Shown: positions 1 to 9,163, counted from the stretch's first letter. The stretch is DNA of 64,000 nt from Pseudomonas synxantha BG33R (GCF_000263715.2 NZ_CM001514.1:6076498-6140497), one strand, 5' to 3'. Notes: generated by a model not told the origin, from the sequence alone. A program made the numbers and translations.

Positions 1-522
1 CAAGCCGGCGGCGGCAAGAATGATCGCGTCATATTCGCCGGCATCCAGCTTGGCCAGGCGCGTGTTGACGTTGCCGCGCAAAAAGCGAATCTGCAAGTCG
101 GGCCGACGTGTCAGCAACTGAGCCTGGCGACGCAGGCTGGAGGTGCCGACGATGCTGCCCAGCGGCAAGTCATCCAGGGACGCGTAGGTATTGGAAACAA
201 AGGCATCACGCGGATCTTCGCGCTCGCAGATGCAAAAAAGGCCCAGGCCTTCAGGGAAGTCCATGGGCACGTCTTTCATCGAATGCACAGCGATGTCGGC
301 TTCGTTTTCCAGCAGCGCAGTTTCCAGCTCCTTGACGAAAAGACCCTTGCCGCCGATTTTCGACAGGGGTGAGTCCAGCAGCTTGTCGCCGCGACTGACC
401 ATGGGCACCAGGGATACCTTGAGGCCCGGATGAGCCTGCTCAAGGCGTGCTTTGACGTATTCGGCCTGCCACAAGGCCAAGGCGCTTTTACGGGTGGCGA
501 TGCGGATTTCGCGAGAGGACAT
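1..522 (-). CDS. hemC: Porphobilinogen deaminase (hydroxymethylbilane synthase), N-terminal part
   Basis: The enzyme polymerises four porphobilinogen units into hydroxymethylbilane in cytosolic tetrapyrrole (heme) synthesis. The gene runs off the left edge: 174 codons of about 313 are visible. The N-terminus [20 protein letters not shown] and the [23 protein letters not shown] and [11 protein letters not shown] motifs are typical of HemC. The dipyrromethane-binding cysteine lies in the missing C-terminal part. The start is the ATG at 522, 138 bp downstream of algR on the same strand, which is the conserved Pseudomonas algR-hemC order. Confidence 0.96.
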   Translation of the reverse strand, partial: MSSREIRIATRKSALALWQAEYVKARLEQAHPGLKVSLVPMVSRGDKLLDSPLSKIGGKGLFVKELETALLENEADIAVHSMKDVPMDFPEGLGLFCICEREDPRDAFVSNTYASLDDLPLGSIVGTSSLRRQAQLLTRRPDLQIRFLRGNVNTRLAKLDAGEYDAIILAAAGL

Positions 523-660
523 GGATCAATCCGTACTGAATAGATACGGCGGATAATAACAGCTCAGGCAAATACGCTTTGATTTGAATCAGCAAGTGCG
601 GGGCCTCCCTGGCCACATCGCACCGGGATAAGGAAGGCAGACCGCGCCCCAGCCCTTGGG

Positions 661-1407
661 CTAAAGCTGCTGCATCATCTTGCGCACGCCGGCGACATGG
701 CGTCGGCTGACGATCAACGCATCGCCATTGAGCCCCTTCAGAAAGAGCTGAAAGTGCCCCAGGGGTGTGCGCTGCAAGCGCTCGATACGTTCGCGGGCTA
801 CCAGCGCGTTGCGATGGATACGCACAAAACGGTCGCCGAATTCATCCTCAAGGGCCTTGAGCGGCTCATCCAGCAGCACTTCGCCGGCTTCATGGCGCAG
901 GGTCACGTACTTGTGATCGGCAATAAAGTAGACCACCTGGTTGAGCGGGATCAGCTCGATGCCTTTGCGGGTGCGCGCACTGATGTGGCTGCGTGGCCCG
1001 TTACCACTTTGGGCCGCAGGCTGGGTCAGTGCGGCAAGTTGGGCACGGCTGGGACGCTCGGCTTTTTTCAAGGCTTTGAGCAAGGCCTCGGCGGTGACCG
1101 GCTTGACGAGAAAACTGACACCGCTGTCTTCCAGCGTCTGTGCAGAGAACTCTTCCTGGGCCGCGCACAACACCACGGCAGGTGGCGATTCGCGCTCGCT
1201 CAGGCGGGCAGCGACTTGCAGGCCATCAAAGCCCGGCATACGGATATCGAGCAGCACCACATCCGGCTTGAGGCTGTCGATCAGGGTCAACGCCTCCTCA
1301 CCGCTGGTGGCACTCGGTTCAAGGACTGTATAACCCTCGAGTTCACTGACAAGACGGCTCAGTCGCTCGCGGGCTTGGGGTTCGTCATCAACGATCAGGA
1401 CATTCAT
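661..1407 (-). CDS. algR: Alginate/virulence response regulator AlgR (LytTR family)
   Basis: Two-domain response regulator of 248 aa, the usual AlgR length. Residues 1-115 form a receiver domain with the acidic pair D7/D8 and the phospho-acceptor D54 in VLLDIRMPG. A linker leads to a LytTR DNA-binding domain from about 145 to 248 (GIELIPLNQVVYFIADHKYV, FVRIHRNALV). In P. aeruginosa AlgR controls alginate, twitching and rhamnolipid genes. The start at 1407 (MNVLIVDDEP) is preferred over an in-frame upstream start at 1440, because the receiver fold begins exactly there. The cognate kinase gene fimS/algZ, usually between argH and algR, is not present. Confidence 0.95.
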   Translation of the reverse strand: MNVLIVDDEPQARERLSRLVSELEGYTVLEPSATSGEEALTLIDSLKPDVVLLDIRMPGFDGLQVAARLSERESPPAVVLCAAQEEFSAQTLEDSGVSFLVKPVTAEALLKALKKAERPSRAQLAALTQPAAQSGNGPRSHISARTRKGIELIPLNQVVYFIADHKYVTLRHEAGEVLLDEPLKALEDEFGDRFVRIHRNALVARERIERLQRTPLGHFQLFLKGLNGDALIVSRRHVAGVRKMMQQL

Positions 1408-1908
1408 ATTGCGCTGGATTCCTGCGTGAGTCTCGCACAAGGATAGCGTAGACAGGTGCGGTGACTTGCGTCACAGCGATCCACGCTAAGACTAGCGCGA
1501 GCGGCAAAAAGTGCCCTGAGAGCGGCACCCAAATTTACCCGGACCTGTTCAATAGCGCCCAAGACCTGCTGCCTTCGGGCATCGTCGTAGGGTTCACTGA
1601 TACACAATCCGAATACCCCCCTGTTTAATGGATAGTCTGGTTATGACCGCATCACCAGACTTTGGTGCATTCACACACTAGCAGTCCAACTGTAGACGCT
1701 CACTGAGACGATATTGCTCAATCGTCAAATATCGTTTCAACAAGCACGTATCTCCAGTCTCGTCCCGGATGCGTTCGGCGGCAAGGCACTTAGCCATCTA
1801 CGACACAAATAAAATTGCCGATCACCCGCGGCACCGCCTTCACGGGCAACCCTGTTATTATCGCCGGTACACCTTCATGCCTCTTTCAAGCAGATCACGA
1901 GCGAATCC
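1408..1908. other. Non-coding gap between algR and argH; no fimS/algZ
   Basis: This 501-bp divergent intergenic region lacks any recognisable histidine kinase fragment. It holds the 5' regions of algR and argH and an inverted repeat at 1634-1661. A TATTAT -10-like hexamer sits at 1856-1861, upstream of argH. A 67-codon open frame at 1404-1607 (minus) overlaps the algR start and resembles no family I know, so I treat it as non-coding. Confidence 0.7.
1634..1661. repeat. Inverted repeat AGTCTGGT-N12-ACCAGACT
   Basis: Two perfect 8-base arms (1634-1641 and 1654-1661) flank a 12-base spacer, about 227-250 bp upstream of the algR start. It could be a regulator-binding dyad or an RNA hairpin in the algR leader. 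No U-tract follows on either strand, so a terminator is unlikely. Confidence 0.5.
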
Positions 1909-3303
1909 ATGAGCACCGACAAGACCAACCAGTCCTGGGGCGGCCGCTTCAGTGAACCCGTCGACGCCTTCGTCGCGCGCTTCACCGCCTCCGTCACCTT
2001 CGACCAGCGCCTGTACCGCCACGACATCATGGGCTCCATCGCCCATGCCACGATGCTGGCCAAGGTCGGCGTGCTGACCGACGCCGAGCGTGACAGCATC
2101 ATCGACGGCCTGACCACCATCCGCGGTGAAATCGAGGCAGGCACGTTCGACTGGCGCGTCGATCTGGAAGACGTGCACATGAACATCGAGGCACGCCTGA
2201 CCGATCGCATCGGCGTGACCGGCAAGAAACTGCACACCGGCCGCAGCCGTAACGATCAGGTAGCCACCGATATTCGCCTGTGGCTGCGCGATGAAATCGA
2301 CCTGATCCTGGCCGAAATCACCCGCCTGCAAAAAGGTTTGCTGGAGCAGGCCGAGCGTGAATCGGACACCATCATGCCCGGCTTCACTCACTTGCAGACC
2401 GCCCAGCCAGTGACCTTCGGTCACCATCTGCTGGCCTGGTTCGAAATGCTCAGTCGCGATTACGAGCGCCTGGTCGATTGCCGCAAGCGCGCCAACCGTA
2501 TGCCGTTGGGCAGCGCTGCGCTGGCCGGCACCACCTACCCGATCGACCGCGAGTACACCGCGCAGCTGCTGGGTTTTGACGCCGTGGGCGGCAACTCCCT
2601 GGACGGCGTGTCGGACCGCGACTTCGCCATCGAATTCTGTGCCGCCGCCAGTATCGCGATGATGCACCTGTCGCGCTTCTCCGAAGAGCTGGTGCTATGG
2701 ACCAGCGCCCAATTCCAGTTCATCGACCTGCCGGACCGCTTCTGCACCGGCAGCTCGATCATGCCGCAAAAGAAAAACCCTGACGTGCCTGAGTTGGTGC
2801 GCGGCAAGAGCGGCCGTGTATTCGGCGCGCTGATGGGCCTGTTGACCCTGATGAAAGGCCAGCCCCTGGCCTACAACAAGGACAACCAGGAAGACAAGGA
2901 ACCGCTGTTCGACGCCGCGGACACCCTGCGTGATTCGCTGCGCGCCTTTGCCGACATGATCCCCGCGATCAAGCCCAAACACGCGATCATGCGTGAAGCA
3001 GCCCTGCGTGGTTTCTCCACGGCAACCGACCTGGCGGACTACCTGGTGCGCCGTGGCCTGCCATTTCGTGACTGCCACGAAATCGTCGGCCACGCGGTGA
3101 AATACGGTGTGGACACCGGCAAGGACCTGGCGGAAATGAGCCTGGAAGAACTGCGCCAGTTCAGCGACCAGATCGAACAGGATGTGTTTGCCGTGCTGAC
3201 CCTGGAAGGCTCGGTAAATGCCCGCAACCATGTGGGCGGCACTGCGCCGGCACAGGTCAAGGCAGCGGTCGTGCGCGGCAAAGAATTGCTCGCCAGCCGC
3301 TAA
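1909..3303 (+). CDS. argH: Argininosuccinate lyase
   Basis: Cleaves argininosuccinate to arginine and fumarate, the last step of arginine synthesis. The 464-aa protein has the full family length. The fumarase/aspartase superfamily signature [10 protein letters not shown] is at residues 281-290, and the substrate-binding stretches HTGRSRNDQ (about 109-117) and [10 protein letters not shown] (158-167) are intact. The gene is monocistronic, divergent from algR and followed by a REPIN that may serve as its 3' boundary. Confidence 0.98.
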   Translation: MSTDKTNQSWGGRFSEPVDAFVARFTASVTFDQRLYRHDIMGSIAHATMLAKVGVLTDAERDSIIDGLTTIRGEIEAGTFDWRVDLEDVHMNIEARLTDRIGVTGKKLHTGRSRNDQVATDIRLWLRDEIDLILAEITRLQKGLLEQAERESDTIMPGFTHLQTAQPVTFGHHLLAWFEMLSRDYERLVDCRKRANRMPLGSAALAGTTYPIDREYTAQLLGFDAVGGNSLDGVSDRDFAIEFCAAASIAMMHLSRFSEELVLWTSAQFQFIDLPDRFCTGSSIMPQKKNPDVPELVRGKSGRVFGALMGLLTLMKGQPLAYNKDNQEDKEPLFDAADTLRDSLRAFADMIPAIKPKHAIMREAALRGFSTATDLADYLVRRGLPFRDCHEIVGHAVKYGVDTGKDLAEMSLEELRQFSDQIEQDVFAVLTLEGSVNARNHVGGTAPAQVKAAVVRGKELLASR

Positions 3304-3307
3304 AAGC

Positions 3308-3380
3308 ATCGCAGGCAAGCCAGCTCCCACACTTGATTGGGTTCACACATCAAAATGTGGGAGCGGGCTTGCCTGCGATG
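3308..3380. repeat. REPIN (paired inverted REP sequences)
   Basis: Two copies of the REP core face each other (CGCAGGCAAGCCAGCTCCCAC and GTGGGAGCGGGCTTGCCTGCG) around a short AT-rich centre. It sits between the convergent ends of argH and the glutathione transferase gene. This is a typical extragenic place for fluorescens-group REPINs and may act as a transcript 3' boundary. Confidence 0.9.
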
Positions 3381-3403
3381 GCGCCCTTACAGATGCCAAA
3401 GGT

Positions 3404-4063
3404 TTATTTCTTGGCCGCAATCATCGCCATGAATGCCGGGATCGCCGCCTGCCTGTCCGCCTCTACCTTCTGCGCGTTGGGCATTTCATTCAGGCGCCCC
3501 AGCAATGCCTTCGCCTGCGGCAACTGCGCCAGCAGGTCCAGCCCGAACAGCTTCTCGCCCACGCCGCACGCCAGGTTCAGGCTGTACATGAAATACAAAT
3601 CCGCAATGGTGAAGTTCTCCCCAGCCACATAAGGCGCGAACTTACCGTGCCGACCTAACGTACCGATCCCAAGCAGCAGCTCGGCCCTGGATTTCTCCTT
3701 GATCGCCTCCGGCACCGTCATGCCGAAAAAAGCCTCGGCGAAACACGCTCGCGCAGGCAGTTCGATGTAGAGCTCGATTTCACGGCACAGCGCCAGCACC
3801 TGAGCCCGTTGAAAAGGGTCGGCCGGCAGCAATGAAGGGCCTTCCTGAGTGTGTTCGATGTACTCCAGAATCACGCTGGTTTCATTGATAAACCCTTGCT
3901 TGACGCCCAGCACCGGCACTTTGCCTCGCGGGCTCACCGCCAAGGCTTCGGGGGTCTGGCCTGCATAAAAAGGCACCTCCTCGAAAGCCAGCCCTTTCTC
4001 CAGAAGTGCAAGCTTGACCATGTTGTAGTAGTTACTGACTGAAAATCCGTAGAGCTTGAGCAT
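3404..4063 (-). CDS. Glutathione S-transferase family protein
   Basis: Cytosolic 219-aa protein with an N-terminal thioredoxin-like domain (MLKLYGFSVSNYYNMVKLAL, about 1-78, including the cis-Pro stretch GKVPVL and the glutathione-contacting NETSVILEYIE) and an all-helical C-terminal domain (about 85-210). The substrate cannot be read from sequence. A Ser/Tyr-rich active-site segment (SVSNYYN) replaces any N-terminal Cys, arguing against an omega or beta class enzyme. It is convergent with argH across a REPIN and stands alone. Confidence 0.88.
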   Translation of the reverse strand: MLKLYGFSVSNYYNMVKLALLEKGLAFEEVPFYAGQTPEALAVSPRGKVPVLGVKQGFINETSVILEYIEHTQEGPSLLPADPFQRAQVLALCREIELYIELPARACFAEAFFGMTVPEAIKEKSRAELLLGIGTLGRHGKFAPYVAGENFTIADLYFMYSLNLACGVGEKLFGLDLLAQLPQAKALLGRLNEMPNAQKVEADRQAAIPAFMAMIAAKK

Positions 4064-4189
4064 TGCAGATGCCTCCAGGCCGGGTGTGGGGTTGGCTGCA
4101 AGAGTTATAGTTCCAGGCGCCCGGCCTGACCAGCAGCATCACCTGCCTGAATGGCGGTAGACTGGCACCCTTTCCTTGAGGAGCCTGCC

Positions 4190-4474
4190 ATGAGCGAGCC
4201 GACCGATATCGACAATGACGAAGAAGAATTCACCGAAACCACGCTGATCGAAGCCATCGAAAACCAGATCGAAAGCGACAACCCGCCAGCGGCCAAGGCA
4301 ACGTTCAACAAACTGACCCTGGTGGGCTACGAGCGCGACGACATCCTGAATCTGATGGCTCACGTGCTGGCCTTCGAGATCGACGCCATGCTCGAAGATG
4401 ACCGCGCCTTCAATACCGATTGGTATGAAACGGCGCTGCGAGCACTGCCCGAGTTGCCGCCGGAAAAGGAATAA
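4190..4474 (+). CDS. Small acidic conserved protein of unknown function
   Basis: A 94-aa protein beginning MSEPTDIDNDEEEFTETTL. The N-terminal 15 residues are strongly acidic; the rest (about 20-90) is predicted helical, with EAIENQIESDNPPAAKATF and ERDDILNLMAHVLAFEIDAML. The start at 4190 is chosen because TTGAGGAG lies 7 nt upstream; an earlier in-frame ATG at 4151 has no such site. I recognise no family. It stands between a glutathione transferase gene and the TIGR02647 gene, in the direction of cyaA. Confidence 0.75.
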   Translation: MSEPTDIDNDEEEFTETTLIEAIENQIESDNPPAAKATFNKLTLVGYERDDILNLMAHVLAFEIDAMLEDDRAFNTDWYETALRALPELPPEKE

Positions 4475-4569
4475 CCCCGGCACGCAGCAACACGCTGGAC
4501 AGTTCGGCAAAGTGCGTTCACCTTATGGCCTGCTAGCCTCTAATAAATTTTAGAAAGTCTGGAGTCCTT

Positions 4570-4824
4570 ATGTCGTATACCCCTGAGTTGGTTGCCGAAC
4601 TGGAAATCCTTGTACTCTTCCCCTTGGACAGCACCAAGGAGGGCTTGAAAGTCCATCAGACCGCCGCTCCTACCGCCATCGCCGCTGCCAAGCGCCTCCA
4701 TGCGAAAGGACTGATCGATCAGCCGGACGGGGGCTACCTGACGAGCCTTGGCCGGGATGCTGCAGAACAGGCTCAAACCCTGCTGACCATTCTGACCACT
4801 GCCAGCACCAAAGAAGCTGCCTGA
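4570..4824 (+). CDS. TIGR02647 family conserved protein
   Basis: An 84-aa protein resembling the TIGR02647 family, a gammaproteobacterial family of unknown function. The sequence MSYTPELVAELEILVLFPLDS, followed by HQTAAPTAIAAAKRLHAKGLI and DGGYLTSLGRDAAEQAQTL, has the look of a small winged-helix-like fold: helices followed by a hairpin with GGYLT. GGAGTCCTT precedes the ATG. It lies 168 bp upstream of cyaA on the same strand; a shared role is unproven. Confidence 0.82.
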   Translation: MSYTPELVAELEILVLFPLDSTKEGLKVHQTAAPTAIAAAKRLHAKGLIDQPDGGYLTSLGRDAAEQAQTLLTILTTASTKEAA

Positions 4825-4992
4825 CACCTGATCCCGCCCATGGGGTCCGCCCGTTGCGGACTCCGAGGGCGCTGTTGTGTGGCGCAAAAATTCTGACGCC
4901 AAAAAGCCACTTCCCTTTAAAACTCCTACGCTACTGTCTGTAGACTCCTGCATGGCTGCCCACGTCGGGCCCAGCGAGCCACCGAGTTCGAC

Positions 4993-7833
4993 ATGACCCG
5001 CACCCACGAAATCCGCCCCGATCTGGACGAAGGCATCGACCGCAAGGTGCTGACCCAGTTGCGTGCGCGTTTCATGGCCCTCAATGAGGGCCGCATGGCC
5101 CGGGCTGTCGAGGGGCTGACACCACGCCAACAAGGCGTGCTGACTTTGTTGCCGCTGTTTTTCCACGTCAATCACCCGCTGTTGCCGGGCTATGTCTCCA
5201 GCAGCACCCCGGCGGGGCTGTCGAATTTCGAACCTGACGCCCAGGCTCTGGCCGAAGCCCAACGCCTGACCCGCTCGTTCTCCTATAAACCGCGCCATGG
5301 CAACCCGCCCCGCCCCATCCACGGCCTGTTCCTGATGGGCAGCCTCGGCACGCTGGCCCAGGCCGATCAAAGCGATATGGACGTGTGGGTGTGCCACGCC
5401 CCCGACCTGGACGAAAGCGAACTGGCAGAGCTGCGCAAGAAGTGCCAACTGCTGGAAGCCTGGGCCTTGAGCATGGGCGCCGAGGCGCATTTTTTCCTGA
5501 TCGAACCTACACGCTTTGTCCTGGGTGAACGCGACACGCAACTAAGCTCCGACGATTGCGGTACTACCCAGCACTACCTGCTGCTGGACGAGTTCTACCG
5601 CACAGCCATCTGGCTGGCCGGGCGCACGCCGATCTGGTGGCTGGTGCCGGTCTACGAAGAAAAGCGCTACGCCGAATTTACCCACGCCCTGATTTCCAAG
5701 CGGTTTATCCGCGCCGATGAAACCCTCGACCTGGGTCACCTGGCCCATATCCCGCCGGGCGAGTTCATAGGTGCCGGGCTGTGGCAATTGTTCAAGGGCA
5801 TCGAGTCACCGTACAAATCGGTGCTCAAGCTGCTGCTGACCGAGGTCTACGCCAGCGAACATCCGAACGTGTACTGCCTGAGCCTGCGTTTCAAGCGAGC
5901 GGTGTTCGCCAACCAAGTGGACCTGGATGAGCTGGACCCTTACATCGTGGTGTATCGCCGCATCGAGGAATACCTCAAGGCCCGCAACGAGCCGGATCGC
6001 CTGGAACTGGTACGACGCAGCCTGTACCTGAAGATCAACCGCAAGCTCAGCGCCGGCCAGCGCACCGCCACTTGGCAGCGACTGCTACTGGAACGCCTGG
6101 CCCAGGAATGGGGTTGGGACCAGCGCCAACTGGCCCTGCTGGACAGTCGCAGCCAGTGGAAAGTGCGCCAGGTTGCTTCCGAGCGCCGCGCCCTGGTCAA
6201 TGAACTGAACTACAGCTACCGTTTCCTCACCCAGTTCGCCCGCAGCGAACAGACTGCCAGCCTGATCAACAAACGCGACCTCAATGTACTGGGCCGGCGC
6301 TTGTATGCGGCGTTCGAACGCAAGGCCGGCAAGGTTGAGTTCATTAACCCAGGCATCGCCCCGGACCTGGCCGAAGACACTCTGACCCTGGTGCAGTCGC
6401 CCAACCGCAAGGAGCCGGGCCAGCACCATTGGGGTTTGTATAACGGCAACCTGACGGCCCTGGAATGGGAGCACTTCGCGCCGATCAAACGCAGCCGGGA
6501 CCTGCTGGAAATGCTCACCTGGTGCCATCGCAACGGCGTGATCGACAGCAGTACCCGCCTGGCGCTGCACCCCGGTGTCAGCGACATGACCGAGTTCGAA
6601 TTGTTCAACCTGCTGGGCAGCCTGCAACAAACCATCGCCCTGCCCCTGGCCAGTGTCGAGGAAGAACGTCTGCTGCGCCCGGCAGTGCCCGAAGATGTGC
6701 TGTTGCTGATCAACGTCGGCGTGGACCCGCTCAAGCATCATCGCGACCTGAATATCCTGATGACCACCGAGCGCACCGACTCCCTGAGCTACGCCGGTGT
6801 ACGCGAAAACCTGGTGCTGACCCTTGACCAGGTCACGCTCAACAGCTGGAACGAGGTGATGGTCAGCCGCTACGACGGGCCCCACGCCCTGCTCGACTGC
6901 CTGCGCGACTACCTCAACCAACTACCGCCGGGTCATCTGCCACGGCTGCGGGTGCGCTGCTTCTGTCACAACCGTGCGCAGTTCATTGCCCAGCGTGTAG
7001 AAGAGGTGTTCGACACCGCACAACACCTGTTGCTTGGCCAAGGCAATCATCGTTACCTGTTGCAGGTGCAACAGCACTATCACGTCATGGAACTGACACC
7101 GGGCCAGGCCAATCATGTGTCACTGCCAACCCAGGACGCGCTGATTGCCTACCTCAGTGAGGAACTGGCCAGCTACAGCCCTTGGCACCTTGACGCCATG
7201 GCCCTGGAAGACCATGACCTGGCGCTGCTCCTGCCCATGGGCCAGGCTGATTGCGTGCAAGTGTTCTATCGAGTCAACGAAGGCTTCGCCCAGTTGTACG
7301 TACTCGACGAATTCAACGCGCTTTGGCAGCAGCGTTTGCCGTTTCATGATGAACAAAGTCTGCTGGCACCGCTGCAACGCTTCCTGCGATCGATCCTCTA
7401 TCGCCGCGAAGCGCTGTCGTCCCTGGATTCCCGACAGCCCCTGGGTGAAGTGCACACCTTGTACTATCAGTTATTGCCATCGGGCAGCAGCCGCGCGCGC
7501 GGCGTGGAGCCACGACCGGCGCCGCAGAACCCTGCCAACAAACCGTTTTATGACGTGCAGGCAATTATCGGCAAAGGCGCGCCTGGCCAGGTGGGGATCA
7601 CCCTTTACTGCAATCAGCGGGAATTTTGCGAACTGGAATTTGGCGACCAACTGTTTGCCGTGGTCGCCCGGGAGATCGTCGGGCAACGCCGGGAAACCGA
7701 GCGTTACCGTTGCTACATCACTGATCTGGATTTGTCAGGACTGCTCGGTGATGTGCAAAGCCCGAGCAATTTGTACCTGCGCTACAAAGCCGAACTGGAA
7801 CAGTCCCTCAATGCCGCACTGGGCCAGATTTAG
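4993..7833 (+). CDS. cyaA: Class I adenylate cyclase
   Basis: Makes cAMP from ATP and supplies the ligand of the CRP/Vfr-type regulators. It is a large soluble protein of 946 aa. The N-terminal catalytic half (about 1-530) carries the nucleotidyltransferase-like core LFLMGSLGTLAQADQSDMDVWV, with the G-S and D-x-D elements of class I cyclases, and WWLVPVYEE. The C-terminal half (about 540-946) is the regulatory region. The last four bases overlap the end of the convergent rnk gene. The ribosome-binding site is weak, as is common for cyaA. Confidence 0.96.
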   Translation: MTRTHEIRPDLDEGIDRKVLTQLRARFMALNEGRMARAVEGLTPRQQGVLTLLPLFFHVNHPLLPGYVSSSTPAGLSNFEPDAQALAEAQRLTRSFSYKPRHGNPPRPIHGLFLMGSLGTLAQADQSDMDVWVCHAPDLDESELAELRKKCQLLEAWALSMGAEAHFFLIEPTRFVLGERDTQLSSDDCGTTQHYLLLDEFYRTAIWLAGRTPIWWLVPVYEEKRYAEFTHALISKRFIRADETLDLGHLAHIPPGEFIGAGLWQLFKGIESPYKSVLKLLLTEVYASEHPNVYCLSLRFKRAVFANQVDLDELDPYIVVYRRIEEYLKARNEPDRLELVRRSLYLKINRKLSAGQRTATWQRLLLERLAQEWGWDQRQLALLDSRSQWKVRQVASERRALVNELNYSYRFLTQFARSEQTASLINKRDLNVLGRRLYAAFERKAGKVEFINPGIAPDLAEDTLTLVQSPNRKEPGQHHWGLYNGNLTALEWEHFAPIKRSRDLLEMLTWCHRNGVIDSSTRLALHPGVSDMTEFELFNLLGSLQQTIALPLASVEEERLLRPAVPEDVLLLINVGVDPLKHHRDLNILMTTERTDSLSYAGVRENLVLTLDQVTLNSWNEVMVSRYDGPHALLDCLRDYLNQLPPGHLPRLRVRCFCHNRAQFIAQRVEEVFDTAQHLLLGQGNHRYLLQVQQHYHVMELTPGQANHVSLPTQDALIAYLSEELASYSPWHLDAMALEDHDLALLLPMGQADCVQVFYRVNEGFAQLYVLDEFNALWQQRLPFHDEQSLLAPLQRFLRSILYRREALSSLDSRQPLGEVHTLYYQLLPSGSSRARGVEPRPAPQNPANKPFYDVQAIIGKGAPGQVGITLYCNQREFCELEFGDQLFAVVAREIVGQRRETERYRCYITDLDLSGLLGDVQSPSNLYLRYKAELEQSLNAALGQI

Positions 7834-8240
7834 AGCGAGAAAGCCCCGCCATCCTTGGGCTGGCCTTCGACACTGAGCAATTCCAGCTTGAGCGTCTTGC
7901 CACCCGGTGCAGGCCAGTCGATATGCTGGCCCACTTGCAGACCCAGCAAAGCACTGCCTACCGGCGCCAGGATCGAGATCTTGCCTTCGTCGGCGTTCGC
8001 GTCCTTGGGGTAGACCAGCGTCAGGTGATAGTCCTTGCCGCTGCTTTGCTCACGGCAATGCACGCTGGAGTTCATGGTCACGACACCCGCAGTCACTTCA
8101 TCGTGACCGACCACGTCTTCGGCGCGGTCGAGTTCGGCTTGCAACGCTTCGACGCCGGGAAACTCGTCGCCCAAGCGGTCGATCAGTTGCTCAAGACGCT
8201 GCACGTCAAGACGGGTAAGAATGATGGAAGGTGCGGTCAT
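7830..8240 (-). CDS. rnk: Nucleoside diphosphate kinase regulator Rnk
   Basis: A 136-aa GreA/GreB-related protein with an N-terminal helical part (about 1-50, RLDVQRLEQLIDRL) and a C-terminal FKBP-like GreA_GreB domain (about 53-130, containing LVYPKDANADEGKISILAPVG). Rnk binds RNA polymerase and was found as a suppressor affecting Ndk levels and alginate in P. aeruginosa. Its stop codon lies inside the cyaA stop region: 4 bp of tail-to-tail overlap. Confidence 0.93.
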   Translation of the reverse strand: MTAPSIILTRLDVQRLEQLIDRLGDEFPGVEALQAELDRAEDVVGHDEVTAGVVTMNSSVHCREQSSGKDYHLTLVYPKDANADEGKISILAPVGSALLGLQVGQHIDWPAPGGKTLKLELLSVEGQPKDGGAFSL

Positions 8241-8264
8241 GATTCAGGCAGACTCCTTTTTTCT

Positions 8265-8304
8265 GCTCAAAAAAGCAAAACCCCGCCAGAAAAAGGCGGG
8301 GTTC
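8265..8304 (-). terminator. Rho-independent terminator after the DUF1289 gene
   Basis: On the minus strand a stem AACCCCGCC / GGCGGGGTT with a TTTTTCT loop is followed by a T-rich stretch. It lies just downstream of the cyaY-DUF1289 pair and upstream of rnk, separating the two transcription units. Confidence 0.88.
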
Positions 8305-8371
8305 TCACGGACCTCGATGAGTTGAGGTGTACCCGGACACTACCACAGCGACACAAATAAACAAGATGGCA

Positions 8372-8590
8372 TCAGGCGTGTGCCTTGCGCTGCTCTGCCT
8401 GGGCACAGATTACCCTGCGCCGCGCATCGTCGGCGGAGCGCCATTCACGGATGTCTTCCACGTGGCGGAAGCAGCCGAGGCAGACTTTCTGCTCGTCCAG
8501 GCGACACAAACTGATACAAGGTGACGGCACCGCCGGGCTGACATTGCTGAACAGCGGCTTGGGCGGGCGTACAGGTACAGGCTGGGTCAC
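8372..8590 (-). CDS. DUF1289 domain protein (Cys-rich, putative metal binding)
   Basis: A small 72-aa protein with the DUF1289 pattern SPCISLCRLDEQKVCLGCFR: four cysteines in a C-x3-C-x8-C-x2-C array, then EIREW-like (DIREWRSAD). The function is unknown; the cysteines suggest Zn or Fe binding. It starts with GTG only 2 bp after the cyaY stop codon, so it is probably translated from the same mRNA as the frataxin homologue. A link to Fe-S metabolism is therefore plausible but not shown. Confidence 0.85.
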   Translation of the reverse strand: MTQPVPVRPPKPLFSNVSPAVPSPCISLCRLDEQKVCLGCFRHVEDIREWRSADDARRRVICAQAEQRKAHA

Positions 8591-8592
8591 GG

Positions 8593-8925
8593 TCAGATCT
8601 CTTCGAAGTCCAGGTCAGCACCGGACTGTTCCTTCGTGAGACGAGCAAGCATTTCGCTCAGCAACTCCTCAGTGGTGTCGTGCGTCCAACGGTTTTCCTC
8701 TTCATCGTAATCGAAGTGAAAACCACCGGTGCGCGCTGCGAGCCACAGTTGGCGCAACGGCTCCTGGCGACTGAAGATCAACTGAGTGCCGTTCTCGAAC
8801 TTGACGGTCAGCACACCAGCCGAGTTTTCCAGATCCACATCCAGGTCGCTGTCGTCGAAAATATCTTCCAGCTTCTCCTGGGTGGCATCCACCAGGTCGT
8901 GAAAACGGGCTTCGGTCAAACTCAT
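8593..8925 (-). CDS. cyaY: Frataxin homologue CyaY
   Basis: A 110-aa iron-binding regulator of Fe-S cluster assembly (IscS partner). The acidic first helix (TQEKLEDIFDDSDLDVDLE, about 14-32) and the beta-sheet motif QLIFSRQEPLRQLWLAARTGGFHF are diagnostic. The ATG has GAGG 9 nt upstream. A promoter is readable at 8967-8995. It is divergent from lptM, the same arrangement as cyaY/yifL in E. coli. Confidence 0.96.
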   Translation of the reverse strand: MSLTEARFHDLVDATQEKLEDIFDDSDLDVDLENSAGVLTVKFENGTQLIFSRQEPLRQLWLAARTGGFHFDYDEEENRWTHDTTEELLSEMLARLTKEQSGADLDFEEI

Positions 8926-8966
8926 TGTGGCAACCTCAAAAGTGTCTGGTTTTGCTCAAGCGGGGC

Positions 8967-8995
8967 ACAATACGGACGCGCTTCGCCGATTGCAA
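8967..8995 (-). promoter_or_regulatory. Putative sigma-70 promoter of cyaY
   Basis: On the minus strand TTGCAA (8990-8995) and TATTGT (8967-8972) are separated by exactly 17 bp, 42 bp upstream of the cyaY start codon. Confidence 0.5.
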
Positions 8996-9163
8996 AGGAT
9001 ACCGATTTCATTACAGATGGCAGTACGAAATATCATCAAGCAGCGTAGCCCGCTTCTTGTGCTCCTCGGCAAAGCCCCGCCGGACGGGTAGTGCGGCGCA
9101 TAGGCAAGCTGCCGGGTGGTCGGTATACTCGGGCGCAATTAATGCATATTCAAGGATTTCGCC

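Noticed and set aside
697..1446. 249-codon plus-strand open frame opposite algR
   Set aside because: It is the antisense shadow of algR, which has clear receiver and LytTR domains; the frame resembles no protein family.
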